Positions 7,644-15,928 of a DNA stretch of 33,446 nt are shown one piece after another. Within the stretch, counting starts at the first letter, position 1, and each line of letters begins with the position of its first letter. The position numbers and the translations under genes are program-made. The stretch is from a bacterium (GTDB taxonomy: Bacteria > SZUA-79 > Acidulodesulfobacterales > Acidulodesulfobacteraceae), in NCBI GenBank assembly GCA_021831025.1, contig JAKBNN010000051.1:1-33446 (forward strand), given 5' to 3'. The notes beneath the pieces are model-generated. The model saw nothing but the letters and a program-made list of their open reading frames with translations. It had not been told where the DNA came from and ran no database searches.

Positions 7644-8034
7644 GTCGTCGGAAAAGCACGGAAGTATCGTAATGTCTATTAATGGATTATGTTTAGTCCC
7701 CTTCTATGATTTTTTTAAGCTTATTATACAATAAACTAAGGGTGTTTTCTACATTGCTTAATTATGATATAATTATTCATTATGAATGATTTTAATAAAA
7801 TTTTAGCAAATGCGCCTTTTTTAAATTCGGAGCATCGAGATTTTTTATTAAAAGCAGGATACCATAACCGATTGACTTTTTTAAAATAATGGTTTAAAAT
7901 TAATCATCGACCGTTGTTTGTAAAAAGTTAATTGCCGTTTCGTTTCGTTCAAATTCTTTAATACAAACTGCTTCCGCTAATATATTTTGTCTTTGCTGTT
8001 AAATAAAAAACATAGCTACAAGTCTATAAATTTT
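7644..8034. other. 391-base gap between the HAD gene and pycA
   Basis: No established gene is seen. It holds an extended -10 box TGATATAAT (7765-7773) directly before a 35-codon open frame (7782-7889), both listed separately. The rest is AT-rich, with no clear hairpin, and gives no strong ribosome-binding site for pycA at 8035. Confidence 0.6.
7782..7889 (+). CDS. Possible small protein of 35 residues, unrecognised
   Basis: ATG 7782 opens a 35-codon frame ending at TAA 7889. The product begins MNDFNKILANAPFLNSEHRD and is hydrophobic-acidic with no known motif. Its start resembles the N-terminal helix of Crp/Fnr-type regulators, where an alpha-helical lead precedes the cyclic-nucleotide domain, so it may be the stub of a decayed regulator. 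An extended -10 box ends 8 bases before the ATG, which would give a leaderless transcript. There is no ribosome site. It may be a real small gene, a relic or chance. Confidence 0.25.
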   Translation: MNDFNKILANAPFLNSEHRDFLLKAGYHNRLTFLK

Positions 8035-9459
8035 ATGAAAAAATTTAAAAAAGTATTGATAGCCAATAGAGGCGAGATTGCCTCAAGGGTAATCAGGGCG
8101 TGCAAGGAGCTCGGCATTAAAACCGTTGCCATTCATTCCGAAGCCGACAGTCAGGCTTTGCATGTAAAAAAGGCTGATGAGGCATACCTTGTGGGGCCAG
8201 GTCCGATATCGGGCTATCTCAATATCAACAGAATCGTGGATTTAGCTATTAACACGGGAGCCGATGCCATACATCCGGGATACGGGTTTTTATCCGAAAA
8301 TCCTAAATTTCCGGAGGTTTGCGAGAAAAGAGGAGTTATATTTATCGGACCGTCTTCCAAGACTATTGCTATGATGGGGGATAAGATAGAATCCAAAAAA
8401 CTGATGAGGTCTGTCGGCGTACCGGTCGTTGAGGGCTCTGAGGGCGGGGTCGAATCGGAAGAAGAAGCAATTTCCGTCGCAAATAAAATAGGCTACCCCG
8501 TGATGATAAAGGCTTCAGCCGGCGGCGGCGGCAAGGGTATAAGGATTTGCTTTAGCAATGGCGAATTGGTCAAAAATTTTTCCTTATCCCGCTCCGAGGC
8601 TGAAAAGGCATTTGGAAACCCTGAAGTATTTATCGAGAAATATATTGAAAAGCCCCATCATATCGAGTTTCAAATACTTGCGGATAATTACGGAAATATT
8701 ATACACCTCGGAGAAAGGGACTGCTCTATTCAAAGACGGCACCAAAAACTTATCGAAATAGCGCCTTCTCTTATATTAAATGATGATAAGCGCGCAAAAA
8801 TGGGCGAGTCTGCGATAAAAGCGGCGCGTGCCTGCAATTATCGCAATGCAGGGACAATCGAATATATCGTCGATAAAAACGGCAATTACTATTTTATGGA
8901 GATGAATACCCGAATACAGGTTGAGCATACCGTCACGGAAATTGTCACGGGCATCGATATTGTGGGGGAGCAGATTCAGATAGCCATGGGCAAGGAGCTT
9001 GACATTAAGCAGGAAGATGTTTCGATGAGGGGGTATGCTATAGAGTGCCGCATAAATGCCGAAAATCCCCGAAAAGATTTTGTTCCAAGCACGGGTAAAA
9101 TCACCGCCTATTATTCGCCGGGTGGAATCGGGGTTAGAATAGACGGCGCCGTCTATAAAGACTATGTCATTCAGCCGTTTTACGATTCTATGATTGCGAA
9201 ACTTACCGTCAGCGGAAGAACATGGGAAGAAACGGTTAGGAGAGCGCAAAGGGCGTTAGACGAATATGTGATAAAAGGCATTAGAACAACAATACCCTTC
9301 CAGCTTAAGATAGTTCAGGACGAAGATTTTATAGCGGGCAATTTCGATACCCATTTTATAGACGAAAGGTTGTATTTAAGAGATTATAAATTGCAAAAGG
9401 ACCCGTTTGATAAGATACTTGCAATATCGGCGGCCATATCCGCTTATTACGGGATTTAG
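8035..9459 (+). CDS. pycA: Biotin carboxylase subunit of two-subunit pyruvate carboxylase
   Basis: It carboxylates the biotin carried by its partner, using ATP and bicarbonate. The 474-residue protein has the N-terminal KVLIANRGEIASRVIRA block, the ATP-grasp glycine loop KASAGGGGKGIRI, ERDCSIQRRHQKLIE, and the catalytic MEMNTRIQVEHTVTE, followed by the C-terminal biotin-carboxylase domain. Start 8035 gives the family-typical MKKFKKVLIANRGEIA; an in-frame upstream start at 7987 would add 16 atypical residues. No convincing ribosome site precedes either. The neighbour 51 bases downstream encodes the carboxyltransferase plus biotin-carrier domains, so PycA of the archaeal-type split enzyme is the best assignment. 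AccC of acetyl-CoA carboxylase is the alternative, since the domain is nearly identical. Confidence 0.9.
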   Translation: MKKFKKVLIANRGEIASRVIRACKELGIKTVAIHSEADSQALHVKKADEAYLVGPGPISGYLNINRIVDLAINTGADAIHPGYGFLSENPKFPEVCEKRGVIFIGPSSKTIAMMGDKIESKKLMRSVGVPVVEGSEGGVESEEEAISVANKIGYPVMIKASAGGGGKGIRICFSNGELVKNFSLSRSEAEKAFGNPEVFIEKYIEKPHHIEFQILADNYGNIIHLGERDCSIQRRHQKLIEIAPSLILNDDKRAKMGESAIKAARACNYRNAGTIEYIVDKNGNYYFMEMNTRIQVEHTVTEIVTGIDIVGEQIQIAMGKELDIKQEDVSMRGYAIECRINAENPRKDFVPSTGKITAYYSPGGIGVRIDGAVYKDYVIQPFYDSMIAKLTVSGRTWEETVRRAQRALDEYVIKGIRTTIPFQLKIVQDEDFIAGNFDTHFIDERLYLRDYKLQKDPFDKILAISAAISAYYGI

Positions 9460-9509
9460 CAAAAACTTAACATTGCGCGCGGCGTAATTTAATCATTACA
9501 GGTACATAC

Positions 9510-11420
9510 ATGGAAGAAAAAAGCTATATCAGAAAAATCGGCGTTATGGAAACCGTTTTAAGGGATGCCCATCAATCCCTTTTGGCCACCAGAATGACCA
9601 CCCCCGATATACTTGGGATAGCCCATATTCTAGATAACATCGGATTTTGGTCTTTAGAGGTTTGGGGAGGGGCGACATTCGATTCTTGTTTGCGGTTTTT
9701 AAAAGAAGACCCGTGGGAAAGACTTAAAAAAATAAGGAAGGCTTATAAAAACTCGCGGCTGCAGATGCTTTTAAGGGGGCAAAATTTAGTGGGATACAGG
9801 CATTACGCCGACGATGTCGTCGAGAGGTTTGTATCCTTAAGCGCCGATAACGGAATAGATGTTTTCAGGATATTCGACTCTTTAAATGATTTCAGAAATA
9901 TTAAAAAGGCGGTAGAAATTGCAAAAAAGAAAAAAAAGATAGTCGAGGCCACGATTTGTTACACCACAAGCCCGGTTCACACGAACGAACTTTTTACTCA
10001 AATGGCCGTAGAGCTTGAAGAAATGGGCACCGACACTATTTGCATAAAAGATATGGCTGGACTTCTTTCCCCGACTAATGCCTATAATCTTGTGTCGATG
10101 ATAAGAAAAAAGGTTAATCTTCCCATCCATGTCCATTCCCATTCTACAAGCGGTTTCGCGTCTATGTCTTTGTTAAAAGCTATTGAGGCGGGAGCCGATA
10201 TTATCGATACGGCCATATCCTCGATGTCGTGCGGAACTTCGCACCCGCCTACCGAGTCGATGGTTTTTACGCTATCGGAGATGGGTTACGATATTGACCT
10301 GGATATGGAAAAATTAAAAGAAGTTGCGGATTACTTCAGGAAGGTTAGAAAAAAATACGGTTCTTTTGAAAGCGAATACACGAATATTAATGCGGATATT
10401 ATCGTAACGCAGGTGCCGGGAGGCATGATGTCGAACTTAGCAAGCCAGCTTAAAGAGCAAAATGCGCTGGATAAGATGGAAGAGGTTTTATATGAAGTAC
10501 CGCAGGTTCGCGAGGATTTCGGCTTCCCCCCCCTTGTAACGCCTACCTCCCAGATTGTGGGGACGCAGGCCGCTCTTAATGTGATTACCGGCGAAAAGTA
10601 TAAAGTAGTAACGAGCGAAACGAAAAATTACTTAAAGGGCTATTACGGCAAACCGCCCGCGCCTATCAATAAAGAAGTTCAAAAAAGCGTGCTTGGAGGA
10701 GAGGAGATAATTACCGCAAGACCGGCAGATTTAATTGAACCTGAACTTTCTAAGGATTATGAAGAAATTAAAGAATACGGCTTATCTCCTGAGGATTTAC
10801 TCACTTATGTTTTGTTTTCAAAGATTGCCGTTGAATTTTTTAAGGATAGAAAAGAAGGCAAACTGCCCGATTATTCTAAAATTGAAAGCGCGGGTTCGGC
10901 TCTAAGCCATGAACAACAAACTATTGCTTCAAAAGAGTCTTTGCCGCAATGCCCCGAAACGGACGGCGGGCTTGCCCCAAGCGAGTTCAATGTTACCGTT
11001 CACGGCGAAAGTTATAAGATTAAGATTGCGGGCGTTGGACATAAATCGGATCAAAAAAGGCCTTTTTTCTTAAATATCGATGGGGTATTAGAAGAAGTTG
11101 TCATCGAATCGCTTACGGAAATTGTTCCGAGCGCCGGCGGGGAAATAGTCGGCGAAAGTATTGCCAGGTCAAAAAGACCGTCCCCTAAAAGGGAAGGCGA
11201 TGTTTATGCCCCGATGCCCGGAAGGATTACGAAGGTTATGGTTAAAGAAGGCAGCGCCGTAAGGGCAGGCGATACCGTTTTAATCGTCGAAGCAATGAAG
11301 ATGGAAAATGAAATACATACCCCGATTGATGGCATAGTTAAAGAAATATATGTAAAAGAAGGAGACAATGCCAACCCCGACGAAACCTTAATTTATGTCG
11401 AGGCTTACAATCCGCAGTAA
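9510..11420 (+). CDS. pycB: Carboxyltransferase/biotin-carrier subunit of pyruvate carboxylase
   Basis: It transfers the carboxyl group from biotin to pyruvate, making oxaloacetate. The 636-residue protein begins with the carboxyltransferase barrel. ETVLRDAHQS carries catalytic Asp19, CIKDMAG has the expected carbamylated Lys180, and PIHVHSH supplies the metal ligands His207 and His209. A conserved carboxylase domain follows. The C-terminal 70 residues are a biotinyl domain with EAMKMENE, biotin on Lys597. The domain order is also that of oxaloacetate decarboxylase alpha, but no OadB or OadG membrane subunit is near and pycA lies 51 bases upstream. Pyruvate carboxylase is therefore preferred. 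Residues 455-510 form a low-complexity linker before the carrier domain. Confidence 0.9.
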   Translation: MEEKSYIRKIGVMETVLRDAHQSLLATRMTTPDILGIAHILDNIGFWSLEVWGGATFDSCLRFLKEDPWERLKKIRKAYKNSRLQMLLRGQNLVGYRHYADDVVERFVSLSADNGIDVFRIFDSLNDFRNIKKAVEIAKKKKKIVEATICYTTSPVHTNELFTQMAVELEEMGTDTICIKDMAGLLSPTNAYNLVSMIRKKVNLPIHVHSHSTSGFASMSLLKAIEAGADIIDTAISSMSCGTSHPPTESMVFTLSEMGYDIDLDMEKLKEVADYFRKVRKKYGSFESEYTNINADIIVTQVPGGMMSNLASQLKEQNALDKMEEVLYEVPQVREDFGFPPLVTPTSQIVGTQAALNVITGEKYKVVTSETKNYLKGYYGKPPAPINKEVQKSVLGGEEIITARPADLIEPELSKDYEEIKEYGLSPEDLLTYVLFSKIAVEFFKDRKEGKLPDYSKIESAGSALSHEQQTIASKESLPQCPETDGGLAPSEFNVTVHGESYKIKIAGVGHKSDQKRPFFLNIDGVLEEVVIESLTEIVPSAGGEIVGESIARSKRPSPKREGDVYAPMPGRITKVMVKEGSAVRAGDTVLIVEAMKMENEIHTPIDGIVKEIYVKEGDNANPDETLIYVEAYNPQ

Positions 11421-11466
11421 CGGCAATTTTGCGTTAATCCCGAATGAGTATAATTAAATTATCGGT

Positions 11467-11614
11467 GATTTAATGTAAATAATATAAGCGTAAAAGAATA
11501 AAGACTGGATTAACGCTTCGCTCTCGCACTTCGTGCTCGTGAAGTTTATCCTAAACTTTCCCGCTGAAGCGGGTTGGGACAAGATTTAATGTAAATAATA
11601 TAAGCGTAAAAGAA
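11467..11614. repeat. 32-bp perfect direct repeat enclosing an 84-bp hairpin-rich insert
   Basis: The 32 bases at 11467-11498 recur identically at 11583-11614. Each begins GATTTAATGTAAATAATATA and ends GTAAAAGAA. The 84-base insert (11499-11582) starts with AAGACTGGATT, the same string that opens the internal arm of the element at 3516-3681. It contains two small hairpins: GCAC/GTGC around 11526-11536 and CCCGC/GCGGG at 11560-11573. The second repeat unit leads directly into the ribosome site of the MEMO-family gene. This is far longer than a normal transposition target duplication. Confidence 0.85.
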
Positions 11615-11624
11615 GGTGAACGGT

Positions 11625-12440
11625 TTGATTAGAAAACCTGCCGCAATAGGTTATTTTTATCCCGAAGGATTAAGCAATATCAAAAGTTTGCTTGCCTCTT
11701 TTAATATCGCCCCGCCAAAAGAAAAAATAGATGCGTTTGGCATAATATCTCCCCACGCCGGCTATGTTTACTCCGGAAAGACCGCGTATTCGGGATACTC
11801 CGAAATTAATATAAAAAATAATATAATTATTATCGGCCCAAACCATACCGGGTTAGGTGCCGATTATTCGGTAATGAATAGCGGGGAATATGGATTTAAA
11901 GATTTTAGCGTCCCAGTTAATACGGGGTTAGCCAATGCTATAATAAACGAGAAAGACAGCCCCTTTATTTCGGATGAGCTTGCCCAACTAAAGGAACATT
12001 CCGTCGAGGTTCAGATTCCTTTGTTATATAATGTTAAAAAGGATTTTACAATCGTTCCGATTGTTGTTTCTTTTATAAGATATGAAGATGTACTGCGTGC
12101 CTCCAGAACAATCTTTAACGCTTTAAAAAAGCTGAATCTGCTTGACGATGTTTTGATAGTCGCAAGCTCGGATATGACTCATTACGAATCTGCGGATGCG
12201 GCTAAAACTAAAGATAATATTGCCATTAAGGAGATTTTAGGTTTAAACCCTAATGGTTTATATAATAAAGTGAGAGAGCATGAAATTTCTATGTGCGGTT
12301 TTATTCCTGCGTCCATAATGCTTAATGTAGCCAAAATGGCCGGCGCTACTCATGCAAAACTTGTAGATTATACAAATTCGGGAGAAGTTACGGGCGATTA
12401 TGCGAGCGTCGTCGGATACTCGTCCATTGTCGTATATTAG
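11625..12440 (+). CDS. MEMO-family protein (AmmeMemoRadiSam system protein B type)
   Basis: A 271-residue protein of the MEMO family, related to class III extradiol dioxygenases. It begins with the family-typical IRKPAAIGYFYP. Candidate metal ligands lie in SPHAGYVYSGK, GPNHTG and the cysteine of CGFIPASIML; HSVEVQIPLL and SSDMTHYE are also conserved. The start is probably TTG 11625, with AGAAGG at 11611-11616 spaced 8 bases; GTG 11616 overlaps that site. Members often sit beside an AMMECR1 protein and a radical SAM enzyme, but neither is in this window. The biochemical role of bacterial MEMO proteins is not firmly known. The duplicated 32-bp sequence directly upstream may carry its control region. 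Confidence 0.85.
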   Translation: MIRKPAAIGYFYPEGLSNIKSLLASFNIAPPKEKIDAFGIISPHAGYVYSGKTAYSGYSEINIKNNIIIIGPNHTGLGADYSVMNSGEYGFKDFSVPVNTGLANAIINEKDSPFISDELAQLKEHSVEVQIPLLYNVKKDFTIVPIVVSFIRYEDVLRASRTIFNALKKLNLLDDVLIVASSDMTHYESADAAKTKDNIAIKEILGLNPNGLYNKVREHEISMCGFIPASIMLNVAKMAGATHAKLVDYTNSGEVTGDYASVVGYSSIVVY

Positions 12441-12517
12441 GATTAAATAAATTAAATAGAGCAAGATTGTTTTGGTTTTTAGGCAGTAAATATTTTAGGG
12501 GGTAAATAAAAAAATAA

Positions 12518-14014
12518 ATGGATAATATAAAGACGAGATTTGCCCCGAGTCCGACAGGGTACTTACATATAGGCGGCGCGAGGACCGCCCTTTTCAACTA
12601 TGTTTACGCTAAACGCTTCGGCGGAAAATTTGTTTTAAGAATAGAGGATACGGACACCTCCCGCTCCGCAAAGGAGTTTGAAGCCGATATATTGGACAGC
12701 CTTAAATGGCTTTCCATTGTGCCGGACGAGGATGCCGTTTACCAATCCCAACGGTTTAATATATATAAAGGTTATGCGGACAGGCTTTTAAAGGAGGGCA
12801 AGGCTTATTACTGTTTTTGTTCCAAGGAACTTTTGGAGGAAGATAGGAATAGGCTTGCTTCGGAGGGCAAAAAGCCGATGTATGTCGGGCGGTGCCTTAA
12901 TCTAAAACCTGACGAAATGGATTTGTCGAAACCCCATGTGATAAGATTTAAAGTCGGAAGAGGACAAGGGTTGACCACCGGTTTTAAAGATTTAATAAGA
13001 AACCAGTTTGTAAGTTTTAATAATAACGAAATAGATGATTTTGTCCTTGTCCGCGAAGACGGGATTCCCACCTATAACTTCGCCGTCGTTATCGATGACG
13101 CGCTTATGGAAATAACCCACATAATCAGAGGGGACGACCATGTCAGCAATACCCCGAAACAGATAATGTTATACGGCGCGCTCGGCTTTAAAGCGCCGGA
13201 GTTTGCTCATGTGTCGATGATACTTGGGCAGGACGGAAAAAGGTTATCCAAAAGGCATGGGGCGACTTCCGTTAATCAGTATAAAAAAGAGGGGTTTTTG
13301 CCGGAAGCCTTAGTTAATTACTTAATCAGGCTTGGGTGGTCGCACGGAAACGATGAAATATTCACGATGGATGAGATAATAAGGTATTTTGATTTAAAAA
13401 ATATAAGTAAATCCGCCGCAATATTTAATGTCGAAAAGCTTTTATGGTTAAATTCCCATTATATTAAATCCAAAGACCCGTTTGATATTATAAATTTGTT
13501 AAACGATATAATGGATGTTTCGGAAAAACCCATAGCAGCCGACATTCAAACCGTTTCGCTGGTGGATTCCCTTAAGTCTAGAGTCAAGACGCTTGCCGAG
13601 TTCAGGCAGAAATTAAATTTTTTTATAAGAGGTGAGCAGGAATACAAAGCAGAACTTTTAAGCGAATTTAATTTTAACGAAGGAGATGTATTTTTTTTGC
13701 AGGAGTTTAAAGCATTTATTGGCAATTTACCCGATACGATATTTGATTATAAAGGTGATTTAAACGACAAAACCGAAATTCTTAATTTTATAAAAAATTC
13801 CATAGAATCGGTAAAGCAGGAATTTAATAATTTTTTATCCAAAAACAATTGGACTATGAAAGAAAAAGCCATGATTATAAGATTAGCTTTAACCGGCGAA
13901 AAAATCAGTCCGCCGATATTCGAGATTATATTTGCGCTCGGAAAAATTAGATGCATTAAAAGGATTAACGAATTTTATGAATTTATTAATCCTGCAAAGC
14001 CTGCAAAGGCGTAG
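12518..14014 (+). CDS. gltX: Glutamyl-tRNA synthetase
   Basis: This class I synthetase charges tRNA-Glu. It opens with KTRFAPSPTGYLHIGGARTALF, split here as TRFAPSPTGY and LHIGGARTALF; HIGG at 17-20 is the HIGH-type motif. GRRLEDTD-like RIEDTDTSRS follows, and the KMSKS-type motif is KRLSKRHG near 245. The 498-residue length with an all-helical C-terminal anticodon-binding half is bacterial. The only purine-rich ribosome site, AGGGGGT at 12497-12503, is 14 bases from ATG 12518, an unusually long spacing. Whether the enzyme also charges tRNA-Gln cannot be told from this window. Confidence 0.96.
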   Translation: MDNIKTRFAPSPTGYLHIGGARTALFNYVYAKRFGGKFVLRIEDTDTSRSAKEFEADILDSLKWLSIVPDEDAVYQSQRFNIYKGYADRLLKEGKAYYCFCSKELLEEDRNRLASEGKKPMYVGRCLNLKPDEMDLSKPHVIRFKVGRGQGLTTGFKDLIRNQFVSFNNNEIDDFVLVREDGIPTYNFAVVIDDALMEITHIIRGDDHVSNTPKQIMLYGALGFKAPEFAHVSMILGQDGKRLSKRHGATSVNQYKKEGFLPEALVNYLIRLGWSHGNDEIFTMDEIIRYFDLKNISKSAAIFNVEKLLWLNSHYIKSKDPFDIINLLNDIMDVSEKPIAADIQTVSLVDSLKSRVKTLAEFRQKLNFFIRGEQEYKAELLSEFNFNEGDVFFLQEFKAFIGNLPDTIFDYKGDLNDKTEILNFIKNSIESVKQEFNNFLSKNNWTMKEKAMIIRLALTGEKISPPIFEIIFALGKIRCIKRINEFYEFINPAKPAKA

Positions 14015-14052
14015 CGGGCTTCAGGTTTATGAATTAAATTTGCGTTTTATTC

Positions 14053-14080
14053 TTGTAATAGTTAATATAAACTGTATAAT
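14053..14080 (+). promoter_or_regulatory. Putative leaderless promoter of rnhB
   Basis: TTGTAA (14053-14058) and a consensus TATAAT (14075-14080) are separated by 16 bases. The rnhB ATG at 14091 begins 10 bases after the -10 box, so transcription would start within about 3-4 bases of the start codon. No Shine-Dalgarno sequence precedes the ATG. Confidence 0.55.
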
Positions 14081-14090
14081 AAACAATAAT

Positions 14091-14654
14091 ATGGCTTTGC
14101 AGATATGCGGCATAGACGAAGCGGGCAGGGGATGTTTAGCAGGCCCCGTCGTATCCGCCGCGGTAATTATAGGTAAAGATAAAATTCCATTGGGCGCCAA
14201 AGATTCCAAGCAATTGACGGAGAGGAAAAGAAAAGAATTTTACGCGGATATTTTGGCAAACGCCGTGTCTTATTCGGTCGGTGTTGCATCCAATATCGAA
14301 ATAGACGAGATGAACATCCTGAATGCGGCAATGTTATCTATGGAAAGGGCGTTTTACGGATTAACCGTTAAGCCGGATATCGTTATTATTGACGGCCCCG
14401 TCATTCCAAAAAATCTATCGAAAGTTGGCGGCTTGAAAGTTATTCCGGTTATCAAGGCGGACGAAAAGATTAAAATAGTTTCTTGCGCCTCCATTATTGC
14501 TAAGGTTTTTAGGGATGATTTAATGATTTTTTTGGATAATAAATACCCTGAATACGGCTTCAAAAACCATAAAGGTTATGCCACCAAAGAGCATAAAAAG
14601 AATCTATCGGAATACGGCTTTAGCGAAATACACAGAAAAACATTTAAATTTTAA
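14091..14654 (+). CDS. rnhB: Ribonuclease HII
   Basis: It cuts the RNA strand of RNA-DNA hybrids and removes single ribonucleotides from DNA. The 187-residue protein starts MALQICGIDEAGRGCLAGP; Asp9 and Glu10 begin the catalytic DEDD set. The third acidic residue is in VIIDGP and the fourth near the KADEKIKIVSCASIIAK block. The frame is open upstream to 13932, inside gltX, but those residues are unlike the family, so ATG 14091 is chosen. It fits the leaderless promoter just upstream. In many bacteria rnhB follows rplS; here it lies with yraN, another common neighbour. Confidence 0.94.
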   Translation: MALQICGIDEAGRGCLAGPVVSAAVIIGKDKIPLGAKDSKQLTERKRKEFYADILANAVSYSVGVASNIEIDEMNILNAAMLSMERAFYGLTVKPDIVIIDGPVIPKNLSKVGGLKVIPVIKADEKIKIVSCASIIAKVFRDDLMIFLDNKYPEYGFKNHKGYATKEHKKNLSEYGFSEIHRKTFKF

Positions 14655-14674
14655 ATTTTTTAGATATTTTAGTT

Positions 14675-15070
14675 ATGTTATCATATATGTACAATAAAAA
14701 TATAGGCAAGTCTTTAAATAAGGCTAAAGGAGATGCGGGGGAAAAAATTGCGGCGGAGTTTTTAGAAAAAATCGGTTATAAAATTATAAAAACCAATTTC
14801 AGGAGCGGGCATAAGGAAATAGATATCATTGCCGAAAGCGAAAACGGAGTTTTAAATTTTATCGAGGTCAAGTCGCGATTTGAAAATAAATTCGGAAAAC
14901 CGGTCGAGGCGTTTGATAATAATAAAAAAAATAAAATAATCGAGATTTCCCTGTTTTTTATGAATAAGTTTAATATCGGCAAAAAACCTGTAAATTACGG
15001 TTTAATTTCGATTGAATTTATAGAACGGGGTTCGGTAAAACTGATATACTTTGAAAATGCATGCGATTAA
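14675..15070 (+). CDS. yraN: YraN/UPF0102 family nuclease-fold protein
   Basis: A 131-residue protein of the UPF0102 family, with a predicted restriction-endonuclease-like fold. The family pattern is clear: GDAGEKIAAEFLEKIGYKII, then NFRSGHKEIDII with the Glu-Asp pair and FIEVKSR supplying the PD-(D/E)XK-type Glu and Lys. It lies 20 bases after rnhB, a common pairing. ATG 14675 is used; ATG 14687 is a possible later start, and neither has a clear ribosome site. The 3' end overlaps the start of the nitrilase gene by 14 bases. The role is not established; DNA processing or repair is an inference from fold. Confidence 0.88.
   Translation: MLSYMYNKNIGKSLNKAKGDAGEKIAAEFLEKIGYKIIKTNFRSGHKEIDIIAESENGVLNFIEVKSRFENKFGKPVEAFDNNKKNKIIEISLFFMNKFNIGKKPVNYGLISIEFIERGSVKLIYFENACD
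15042..15050 (+). promoter_or_regulatory. Extended -10 element before the nitrilase gene
   Basis: TGATATACT fits the extended -10 pattern TGnTATAAT. It ends 6 bases before ATG 15057, so the expected transcription start coincides with the A of the start codon. It lies inside the 3' end of yraN. No clear -35 box and no Shine-Dalgarno sequence are seen. Confidence 0.4.
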
Positions 15071-15923
15071 TATACTGCTTGCGCAGATAAATCCTTATGT
15101 AGGGGATTTAAAGAAGAACATAGAAAAGCACCTTAAGTTTATTAAAACGGCGGCGGAGGCGGGGGCGCAGTTTGTTATTTTTCCGGAGCTTTCTTTAACC
15201 GGCTATTTTTTAAAGGACAGCATTTACGATATAGGCGTAAATTTAAACAGCGAAGAGGCATCCGTATTCGAACCGCTTTATAAGGCGAGTTTAAATTCCG
15301 GCATATCCGTTATCGCCGGATTTGTGGAAAAAGACGAAAACTACAATTTTTATAACTCGTCTTTTTGTATTTCAAAGGGCAAAATCATAAATGTTCACAG
15401 AAAGGTTTATCTTCCTACTTACGGAATGTTCGAAGAATTAAGATATTTTAAACCGGGAGGCGGGTTTAATATTTTTGATATGGCGGGGGTTAAGGCTTCC
15501 ATTTTAACCTGCGAAGACGCATGGCATCTTTCCTCGTCTTATATAGCGGTCAATAAAGGGGCAGAGATTATCGTAGTCAATTCGGCATCTCCCGCTAGAG
15601 GAATTACCGAAGGGCTCGATAAATTCAGTTCCATAAATATGTGGGAAGAATTGCTTTCCGTAATCGCCTTTTATTACAGGAGTTATGTAATATATGTCAA
15701 CAGGGTAGGGTTTGAGGACGGGATAGGATTTTCGGGCGGTTCCTGTATATTCGGACCTACGGGCGAAATGGACGCCCGCATAGATTATCTCGAAGAAGGA
15801 TACTTAAAGGTTGAAATAAATCTGGATCTTTTAAATAATGAAAGATTTAAAACCCCGCTTATAAGAGACGAAAATTTGAATTTAACATTAAAAGAGCTTG
15901 AGGGTATTATAAATTCTAAATAA
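15057..15923 (+). CDS. Nitrilase-superfamily amidohydrolase, likely glutaminase partner of NadE
   Basis: A 288-residue carbon-nitrogen hydrolase with the full catalytic triad: Glu44 in FPELSLTGY, Lys116 in VHRKVYLP and Cys152 in LTCEDAWH. In large one-chain glutamine-dependent NAD synthetases this domain is fused N-terminal to the NadE synthetase and makes ammonia from glutamine. Here the nadE gene begins only 5 bases downstream, so a split two-subunit form is the most economical reading. ATG 15057 is preferred over TTG 15051 because the mature-looking start MHAINILLAQINP matches the family and a -10 box lies just upstream. An independent omega-amidase is the alternative. Confidence 0.85.
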   Translation: MHAINILLAQINPYVGDLKKNIEKHLKFIKTAAEAGAQFVIFPELSLTGYFLKDSIYDIGVNLNSEEASVFEPLYKASLNSGISVIAGFVEKDENYNFYNSSFCISKGKIINVHRKVYLPTYGMFEELRYFKPGGGFNIFDMAGVKASILTCEDAWHLSSSYIAVNKGAEIIVVNSASPARGITEGLDKFSSINMWEELLSVIAFYYRSYVIYVNRVGFEDGIGFSGGSCIFGPTGEMDARIDYLEEGYLKVEINLDLLNNERFKTPLIRDENLNLTLKELEGIINSK

Positions 15924-15928
15924 TTTAT

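Noticed and set aside
7987..8034. Upstream start for pycA
   Set aside because: It adds 16 lysine/serine-rich residues absent from the family; MKKFKKVLIANRGEIA at 8035 is the standard start.
8776..9249. 157-codon minus-strand frame inside pycA
   Set aside because: Although long, it is antisense to conserved biotin-carboxylase sequence, with no family resemblance; it reflects codon bias of the true gene.
13932..14090. Upstream extension of rnhB into gltX
   Set aside because: The added 53 residues overlap gltX and do not resemble RNase HII. ATG 14091 gives the normal length.
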